Source of the DNA: Rusavskia elegans
Taxonomy: Eukaryota; Ascomycota; Lecanoromycetes; Teloschistales; Teloschistaceae
Length of the DNA: 64,000 nucleotides
Reading direction: 5' to 3'
NCBI GenBank assembly: GCA_011316305.1
Contig: SAUG01000075.1
Location: 273,884-337,883 of the forward strand
The notes under the pieces were generated by a model, which saw only the letters and a program-made list of their open reading frames with translations, searched no databases and was not told where the DNA came from. This document shows positions 56,732 to 64,000 of this stretch, piece after piece (position 1 is the first letter of the stretch; each line of letters begins with the position of its first letter). A program made the position numbers and the translations under genes.

Positions 56732-58535
56732 ATGGTCTACATCATCTCTTTCGATGACACCTGGAAGGCCCTGGGTGAAGAACTTGGTACGACAGGGTTG
56801 GAGCTCCGAGACGATATGAGTTATACCGTGCAAACCGGTGACACGTTTAAGGCCATCGCAGCGAGTCTTGAGGTCTCATTAGAGATTCTTTATGCCGCCA
56901 ACCCGGGTGTCGATCCAGCCACTATCCAGGTTGGTCAGGTCTTAAACAATCCTCCTGTCGAACAGTCACCATATATTTTTTCTGTCGTGGCTCAAAGATT
57001 TAGCGTCACTGCGGACGCTATCTCGACCGCCAATCCCGGTGTCGACCCAACGACTCTTCAAGTTGGGCAAACCATCAGTCTACCGGGAGATGAAATAGCA
57101 GACGTTACCCCGGCAGACATTGCCGCGCTTACGGTCGACGAGACGACCGATGCTACCAGCTACGAGATACAGGAGATGCAGGTTGATTCAACGGACAATC
57201 GCCCCGCAGAGGACGAGACGCGAGAAGATATTCCTGCCGCCCCTAGTAATGGCCATCCGCGTGCCCGCAAACGAAAGCCTCCTCCGCCCGAGCTAAAAAT
57301 CGCTCCGGAGAGTATAGGTGTGAAAAACAGCACGCTACTGAATTCAGGTCGTATGCAGTACCGCGACAATGCTAGCTCTCAATGGATAGACGTAGAACAT
57401 GGCTATACGCCACTGTGGGACTTATCCAAGCAACCTGAACCTGCGAACGTACAGCAGGTGCTTATCAATATACAAGGTGAGTCGGGAAACGGCAGTACTA
57501 CAATCCTGGTTAATTAGCGATAGGTATTGAGGTTAAACAATATGACGCCTTGTTCAAACCTCAGCGCGGCCAGAATAACCAGGAACTTGTCTCGACGCTG
57601 ATCCATGGCTGGCTTGTTCGCTTCACGCATGCCTCAATCTCGGATATCTTGCTCCGCCAGTACGAAGTATCCGAAACATTATGGAGGCCAAAGGCGCGAG
57701 AAGGTGATATGAAATCTTTCTGCGTTATCCGCTTCAAATGCACAGGACCATTGGCAGTCAGCCAAGATAATACTCGTCGTCCGAGCGTCCCGAAGGGTGC
57801 GGATAAAAGTAAAAATACAAAGGACGAGTCCTCTGCTACGGCAACTGCTGTAGTATCTTCTGCAGATCTACCTTTAGCCCGGCTCTGCAAAGACAAGAAT
57901 ACTCTTACCGGGAAGGAGATCCGCCTTGTATTCCCAAGAGGTAATGCAACCGGACTTAAAAGAGGGATATAGGTATAGTCCATGATTGTAGATCTGTTGA
58001 CGGGACGAGGCCACAAGTTCGCCTATAACAACGTGGAGGCAAATAAAGGCTCGTTGGATACGTGGGCCGCCGGTCTGCCTCGAGGCCGATGGGGAACCGC
58101 TGCGCTAAAAAGGGTAGTAACCGATGGCGTTACCGAATGGGCCTTAACAAAGAATACGTTAGTACAGCGAGATAATTAATCGGGGTCTAAGCTAATTATT
58201 TACCTAGGCAAGAGTTACGGCAACCCAGGCAAGGTTCGCCGACCCTTGAAAAAGAAACTGAGCTACCAGTACGACAACAGAAACAACGGCAGAAAAGACT
58301 ACGTGAAACCGACTCCCTCGAAGCATACACGCAAGAAGATCTGGATGCTGAAGTTAAACGAACGAAGACCGCATTTGGCCAGATAATAGTAGAGGAGGAT
58401 AGTCTAATGCGCAAGCTTGATGAGGTACGGAAGCAGAAGGATGATTTAAGATGGCAGATAGACGCCGCCGAGGCGAAGGCAAATACTAAACGCGAGGAAA
58501 GGAATAAGGAAAGAGTACGGAAGAAGAAAAAATAA
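56732..58535 (+). CDS. LysM-repeat protein with charged coiled-coil tail
   Basis: Four exons (56732-57476, 57524-57927, 57979-58161, 58215-58535) give 550 residues with consistent phases. Two LysM-type units are clear: YTVQTGDTFKAIAASLEV followed by YAANPGVDPATIQVGQVL (about residues 30-75), and a second with TANPGVDPTTLQVGQTISLP (about 85-120). Known fungal LysM proteins are mostly secreted chitin binders, but here no signal peptide precedes the repeats. A basic cluster (RARKRKPPPPELK) and a Lys/Glu-rich helical C-terminus ending RVRKKKK instead suggest an intracellular, possibly nuclear protein. The middle part (FKPQRGQNNQEL, LPRGRWGTAALKRVVTDGV) is not recognised. Introns 2 and 3 (51 and 53 bp) were placed to skip in-frame stops; their donors (GTATTC, GTACAG) are non-optimal. 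It is divergent from the helicase. Confidence 0.72.
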
Positions 58536-59829
58536 CCTACTGATCAAGTATAACCTTGCTGGTCTAATAGAAGATAGAGACGGAGGAGTTTGTATACTTA
58601 CCTTTCGTTCTTACCTTTGCCTTGTCCCCGTCCGGGTGCTATTCTGGTAAGCTCGTTAGTCTTTTATACAATAATAATAACCCTAACGCCAGAGCTGAAT
58701 TCTTATAGTAAATTATAGCATCTGTACTACTATCTGTAGTGCGTTATTCAGTCCTTCTTCGATGAGTAATCGTCCAAGCCTTGCTTCTGGGAATCCTTAG
58801 GAAGATGGTAATCGGTTATCTACTCGGCGAGGCTATTAGTGGTAAGATAAAGCTTTCGAGGTTCGTCGTTCGTCGATGTGGCAGTCTTATTCGCAGATCT
58901 GTATTAATGGTATAAGCTTGCCTTGTCAAGCGTCTGCTCTGCTGTCCAGATCAGCTGAAAATACTACCTTTCGTCTGTATAGCTGGATCAGATGCTTCAG
59001 CGTCGCTTCTGTAACTAAAAATAGGTATGAATGACTTTCTTGGCTAGGTCAGCCACATAAATCTCAACCACGGAAGCGGTTGTGGCAACAGGCATCAACC
59101 TACCCTTCTTATCAGAACTACTTCGCTTCATCCTAGAAACGTCCGACGTGCTGGTATACTTCCAGGTATTAGACCATCGATCATTAAAGCACTCTGATCC
59201 TGCCATTGCTAATTTTTCGTGATTCAGATAATACCCACCGACGCGATTCCGCTACTATTGACAGTCTCCGCCAGGATCTTTGACGTGTTGTCTCAGGACT
59301 TGCTTAGTGGACAAGGCTGCTATCAGATCGAAGAAACCGCTTTGCTGCTTTCGGAAGGGTTTTGCTCCAACCTCAGCATTGTAGCCGAATCTTGGGTCTA
59401 AGGTCCACGGTCAACGACAGTATGGGACGGACGTAATCGCGATACTCAAGCTTCTACGTTACCTAACACCGACGTCGATCAATTTCTCCGGTCGACGGGG
59501 ATGATCGAGATCAATTTGCTCCGGTGTTTAATGTGCCCTGCCGATCCGAAGCCAAAAAAGCACGAGTACTGGTGGCGGGATTTAGGTAAACGCCAGAAGG
59601 TGCTGTGCATTTATTGATTGCGTTGGTATCTATTGGGCCTATAACAGCGTCAGGGCTAGGATGAGTAAGTTTGCTCGTTTATCTCACCTGTCCGTGTATA
59701 GTTGTGCAGAAATATCCGCATTTTATGCCCTATAGCACATGGTAGCCTTCCCTACAGATTAACCTTCGATCTCTTTACCGTCTCATTCTGTGATTATCTC
59801 TATAGGAGAAAAGATTGGTTCTGGAAAGT
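58536..59829. other. Intergenic, possible small gene fragments
   Basis: About 1.3 kb. A minus-strand frame from 59206 (MAGSECFNDRWSNTWKY) is 63 codons and might continue through further short exons towards 58560, but no join is convincing. A plus-strand frame at 59219-59401 (60 codons) is equally unsupported. No repeats are seen until the minisatellite. Confidence 0.4.
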
Positions 59830-60530
59830 GGGAGATGATGAGACAGCCAATCCAGGAACAATACACTTGTAAGAGTGCTTGTGGGAATCCAGGAAACAGC
59901 CAATCCAGGAACAAGGCACTTGTAAGAGTGCTTGTAGGCGATGATGAGACAGCCAATCCAGGAACAATACACTTGTAAGAGTGCTTGTGGGAATCCAGGA
60001 AACAGCCAATCCAGGAACAAGGCACTTGTAAGAGTGCTTGTAGGCGATAATGAGACAGCCAATCCAGGAACAATACACTTGTAAGAGTGCTTGTGGGAAT
60101 CCAGGAAACAGCCAATCCAGGAACAAGGCACTTGTAAGAGTGCTCGTAGGCGATAATGAGACAGCCAATCCAGGAACAATACACTTGTAAGAGTGCTTGT
60201 GGGAATCCAGGAAACAGCCAATCCAGGAACAAGGCACTTGTAAGAGTGCTCGTAGGCGATAATGAGACAGCCAATCCAGGAACAATACACTTGTAAGAGT
60301 GCTTGTGGGAATCCAGGAAACAGCCAATCCAGGAACAAGGCACTTGTAAGAGTGCTTGTAGGCGATAATGAGACAGCCAATCCAGGAACAATACACTTGT
60401 AAGAGTGCTTGTGGGAATCCAGGAAACAGCCAATCCAGGAACAAGGCACTTGTAAGAGTGCTCGTGGGAATCCAGGAAACAGCCAATCCAGGAACAAGGC
60501 ACTTGTAAGAGTGCTTGTGGGTGATAAAAG
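59830..60530. repeat. 53-bp minisatellite in 106-bp dimers, about 13 units
   Basis: Two related 53-bp half-units alternate, one containing GGAACAATACACTTG and the other GGAACAAGGCACTTG, giving a 106-bp higher-order period: ATACACTTG starts at 59861, 59967, 60073, 60179, 60285 and 60391. The last copies switch to the second half-unit only. Because 53 is not a multiple of three and the unit has no stops on the minus strand, all three minus frames are open for about 240 codons; these are not real genes. Confidence 0.96.
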
Positions 60531-60857
60531 AGATGTCGATGGAAGATGTGTTCATCCGGAGAAGCTTGAGACGCCTGTACGAATACGCTGAAGTGCCGGG
60601 GGCTAAGTAGTTGACCAGAACATCGGGAAGAATGTTTCTAACGGTAATTTGGTGCTCAATTGATATTCTGCGAGCTGAGAATCAGCAAGAGCGGACGAGT
60701 CTCGGAAACCTGACCTTTGTACACGGTGTTTCGAAAACGGCGCTAAAACCACCCTAATATGAACACACCGTCAGACCAAAATTCCTTCTTTTTCCTTCCC
60801 CGTACGATGCTGAATTGGAAAGTGTTATAACGGACCAGTAGTAATCATTGTACCTAT

Positions 60858-61031
60858 CCAAGTGCTTCCTCGTCGAGGCTACTTGATTCTCCTACCATAC
60901 CCAAGTGCTTCCTCGTCGAGGCTACTTGATTCTCCTACTATACCCAAGTGCTTCCTCGTCGAGGCTACTTGATCCTATCCACCATACCCAAGTGCTTCCT
61001 TGTCGAGGCTACTTGAATCTCTACTCCGCTA
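60858..61031. repeat. 43-44-bp minisatellite with inverted symmetry, 4 copies
   Basis: Copies starting CCAAGTGCTTCCTCGTCGAGG begin at 60858, 60901, 60944 and 60988. Each contains an imperfect palindrome, CAAGTGCTTCCTCG followed by CGAGGCTACTTG, able to form a hairpin. The array lies just upstream of the coiled-coil/SAP gene and could be inside its first intron (see that entry). Confidence 0.93.
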
Positions 61032-61097
61032 TCCACACGATATCCCCAGACGCCTCTCAAAGTCAAGATACAGCCCAAGTCTGAACTGGAGGACCGT

Positions 61098-63376
61098 ATG
61101 AACGCCCTGGAGAGGATATACCAACGGGCCGGTCCTGACAAAAAGCCTGCGCTGAAGATAAGGCTAGACAATGTAAAAGCCGAACTCACCGCAGCTCCGT
61201 CAAGACGAGAGGTTAGCGTTACCAAGGCTCGACAAAATCTTCAGCGGAAACAGGATAAAGCTACAAACGCTCGAACGACGGCGACAACGCTTAGACGACG
61301 TCTCCAAGCTGTACAGCACTCGCCTTCTGCATCGGGGCAAGAGATTGCAAAGCTACAGGGTAATCTTCAAAAGGCCTCAACGTCCGCGAACGCCAAAGAG
61401 CAAGAGGTCGAAGCAGCCAAATCTAGGCTGGTCAAGGCCGAGGACTATTTAAAGAAAGGTCAAGCAGCGATACAGGGAAAGGCAGAGCCGAACTCAGGAC
61501 GGCCATCCCTTGACGCAGTACCGACTGCATCTCCGACGACGACAAAGCAGCCTGAACAACTGCCAGATACCATACCCGACTTTGATCTCGGCGAACAAGA
61601 TCTTGATGAGGTCAGGCTTAAACTATTAATCTCTTAACCTTCAGCTAACACATATATATACAGTTATTCCAAGAGATTATCGACAAGGATAACATAGCTG
61701 TCCAGGCTGTTCAGGCTGCAAAGGAGAAAGAGGCTGCTCTCCAACGTGCAGCCGCCGAGGAACAAAAGGCTCGAGAGGAAGCTGCAGCTCGTAAAGCTCA
61801 AATAGACAAGAGTCGGGAGAAAGCACTGGCCGAACGAGCCCAAAAAGATCGAGCTATTGCTGAGCTAGTGGCCAAGAAACGAGAGGAAGCCCTAGCGGTC
61901 AAGATGCAACGCCTGGAAGATACGGCACAACATGAGCGAGAACGGGTCGAAAGGGACCGACAAGCCGAGGAGACACGCCGCCTCTTGCAACAGTCAGGGT
62001 ACCGTGGTGGATCTCAAGGTGCCCCGAATGCCAATCCTAATCTTGCGAACGACAGCGACTTTCAAGTGGAAGACGAAGAGAATAACTCGGAGCCTATTAC
62101 CCAACGACGTAAACGTAGAGCTGCTCGTCAGCTATCTACCGTCGAGGACCACGCCGATGAAGAGGATAACCTCGATAGGATCCCTTTATCCCTAACTCGG
62201 AAGAGACGTCGCCTCGGAGTAAGAGATAACTCGACCTCAGACCCCGACGACGTTAGAGAAGTCGTGGCAGCAGCTTCTGGTTCAATATCAAGCCTCACAG
62301 ACAAGCAGAAACGTGACGCCTGGAACACGCTTTCCAAGCCAGAACTTATCAACCATTGCGGCCTCACCAGCCGCGGGTCGCACAAAACTAAAGAAGGACT
62401 GATAGACCGGTTGGTAAAGGACAACAAGCCACTGCCTCCGGACATTCGCCTGCCTTTCATGGAGAAATGCAAGTATAACGAAGACGAGATAGCAAAGCTC
62501 GATTTCAATGGACTTCATAAGGAAGTTTCTAGACTTGTATTATCTATACCCAACCGTCAAAATCAAACACGAGCTTCACTGCGGGCAATATTGATCGAGT
62601 TTATCCGATCGAACGGCGAAGCGTTTCGCCCTACGCGTGCGAAGCGCGGGTCCGGCAAAGCTGCCAAAGCCCTTTTAAAGATCCAGGCACAAGAGAGAGC
62701 TAAAAAGCGTAGACAGTTGGCATCAAGCCTGTTGAGCCAGCCTGTTTTTGATCCTGAGCAACCGACCCTAGTAGTTATTCTGACACGAGACAGTGCAGAC
62801 ATGGATGAAGATATACAAGAGGAACGGCGCAGGACGATGCAGAACTATAAGATGGCGTTCAAGCAAGGCAGAATCTACAACGGGCTGCAGAGAGCAAGTT
62901 TCGAACTTCAACACCTTAACGGGTACCGCCTCCGTACCGAAATCCCCGAGAGGCCTCTACGTGTTCCTAGGTATAAGTGGTTGCATAGTATCCTGGCGCG
63001 ACCGGCGGGCAGTCGAGTTGTATTGGTACTACGTGGAATCGACGGGCTATCCAGCAACCTGAGAAGCTGGAGAACGTTTTTAAAGGGCCAACAGTCGCGA
63101 GGCCATCAGACTACAGTTCTTTTTTCAGAAAGTGTCGAACAATGGGAAGGTAATAAGATCCTCTGGTCTCATAACGATTGGATGGGTCCTATCAGGGAAA
63201 CCCTTCAAGATGAAGAAAGATATTGGTTTGGCTGTGAGCTTCAAGAGCTCCTGGAGTCAGATGCTCGCGTCTGCAAGGAGCTAAGAGAACAGCTTCAGGA
63301 TTTGGACGATTCACGGGTCGATATAAGCGAAGCGATCGAGGTACAGGGGAGACCTCCTGGTGGTAGAAATGGATGA
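61098..63376 (+). CDS. Large coiled-coil protein with SAP-like domain
   Basis: I do not recognise a named family. Exons 61098-61610 and 61664-63376 (53-bp intron, phase 0) give 741 residues. Residues 1-150 and 172-290 are Ala/Lys/Glu/Arg-rich coiled coil (AAKEKEAALQRAAAEEQKAR, ERERVERDRQAEETRRLL). Basic clusters (RRKRRAAR, LTRKRRR) suggest nuclear entry. A SAP-like helix pair, LSKPELINHCGLTSRGSHKT followed by KEGLIDRLV, suggests DNA binding. The C-terminal roughly 250 residues look globular (PTLVVILTRDSADMDED, PRYKWLHSILARPAGSRVVL). Protein-like sequence continues in frame upstream to an acceptor at 61049 (TPLKVKIQPKSELEDR). A candidate first exon 60759-60821 joins in phase, giving 778 residues and placing the 43-44-bp minisatellite inside intron 1. 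Confidence 0.75.
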
Positions 63377-63944
63377 ATGAGCGATAATATCGTTAATGAG
63401 GGTCTTTGTAGGGCTTGCGAAGTAGAGGCTATCCCAGTGAGTAGGATCACGCTGCCCCAATATCTGCAAAGCTTCGTCGTCAAGGCTGCTCCAATTAAAG
63501 CTGATGAGTTCAATTTACATCCAGGTGCACTGGATCCAACGTGACTAAAGGACCGGGAGATGGCTTCAGGTCGTTATCGGCGGCTCTCCACACCATGAAG
63601 ACGGCTGTCGATCGAGTCATTCTGAAATATCCTTAAGGAAGGGCACAAGGATGAACTGTAAGCATCATAGTATAAATATTGCCTTTCGGCACAGTGTTCT
63701 GGGACCCATTCGGGCCCACTAATGCCTCTTCCTTGTCCTTTATCTCATGCCGTCTGTATCATATGCTTCATGACGCTCAATGTACAGCAAACCGCCTCCC
63801 TCCCCGGGCCCACATAAACCAATGTTGACCCCCTAAGCCCCCAATATGTTGTATCGTGAAGAATTCCCAAATAAGAAGCCGATGTAACACCGGGTTGCTG
63901 AAACCAAGCCGCCGAGTGATATACCCTTTCTATACCATTGAAGC

Positions 63945-64000
<56 letters not shown>
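63377..64000. other. 3' flank ending in a 55-base poly-C run
   Basis: No gene follows the stop at 63374-63376. Bases 63946-64000 are all C. No telomeric TTAGGG/CCCTAA array is present. The homopolymer at the very end is most simply a sequencing or assembly artefact at a contig edge. Confidence 0.7.

Noticed and set aside
59830..60530. CRISPR-like repeat array
   Set aside because: There are no unique spacers; the units are contiguous tandem variants in a fungal genome, hence a minisatellite.
59775..60555. Three overlapping minus-strand frames of about 240 codons
   Set aside because: They are translations of the 53-bp minisatellite in successive frames, differing only in phase. No start context, no family, pure repeat.
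50598..63376. Starship-type giant transposon
   Set aside because: No tyrosine-recombinase (DUF3435-type) captain gene or element boundary could be read in the window, so the class cannot be claimed.

Overview
This window is nuclear DNA of a filamentous ascomycete (Pezizomycotina-type). The genes are spliced with short GT-AG introns (about 50-150 bp), many of them reconstructed here with consistent reading phase. The housekeeping set is eukaryotic and typically fungal, and a 3.7-kb AT-rich transposon carries the signature of repeat-induced point mutation (RIP): CpA and TpG are almost absent while CpG is kept. The species cannot be named from the sequence.

Layout. 1-19.7 kb is a dense housekeeping block: translation initiation factor eIF2-gamma (GCD11), ribosome-biogenesis WD40 protein MAK11, NuA4 subunit VID21/EAF1, splicing factor SPP2, U3-snoRNP WD40 protein UTP13, an unidentified conserved-looking protein, and tri-snRNP factor SAD1/USP39. 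19.8-23.5 kb is a RIP-degraded DNA transposon with 183-bp terminal inverted repeats (TIRs) and a TA target duplication. 23.7-31.9 kb holds proteasome beta-4 (PRE1), U3-55K (RRP9), a RING E3 ligase, a small hypothetical gene and a 2-oxoglutarate/Fe(II) oxygenase-like gene. 32-35 kb is gene-poor and contains a 509-bp TA-flanked MITE. 35.1-50.4 kb is a second housekeeping block: NatB auxiliary subunit (NAA25/MDM20), ILM1, geranylgeranyltransferase-I beta (CDC43), a class I alpha-1,2-mannosidase (GH47), 26S ATPase RPT4, methylthioribose-1-phosphate isomerase (MRI1) and a C2-domain protein.

50.6-64.0 kb looks like an accessory region. It opens with a 479-bp Mutator-like MITE (63-bp TIRs, 9-bp target duplication). 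It then carries three genes not recognised as housekeeping: an SF1 helicase with a C-terminal coiled coil and one in-frame TAG, a divergent LysM-repeat protein with no visible signal peptide and a charged coiled-coil tail, and a long coiled-coil/SAP-like protein. Four different minisatellites (39, 43, 53/106 and 43-44 bp) lie at or near the 5' ends of these genes. The sequence ends in a 55-base poly-C run, probably a contig-end artefact.

Several neighbours are divergent pairs with short shared promoters (MAK11/VID21, UTP13/unknown, PRE1/RRP9, ILM1/CDC43, RPT4/MRI1, helicase/LysM). Three WD40 ribosome-biogenesis genes and two proteasome genes occur here, but they are interspersed with other genes and give no sign of co-transcription.
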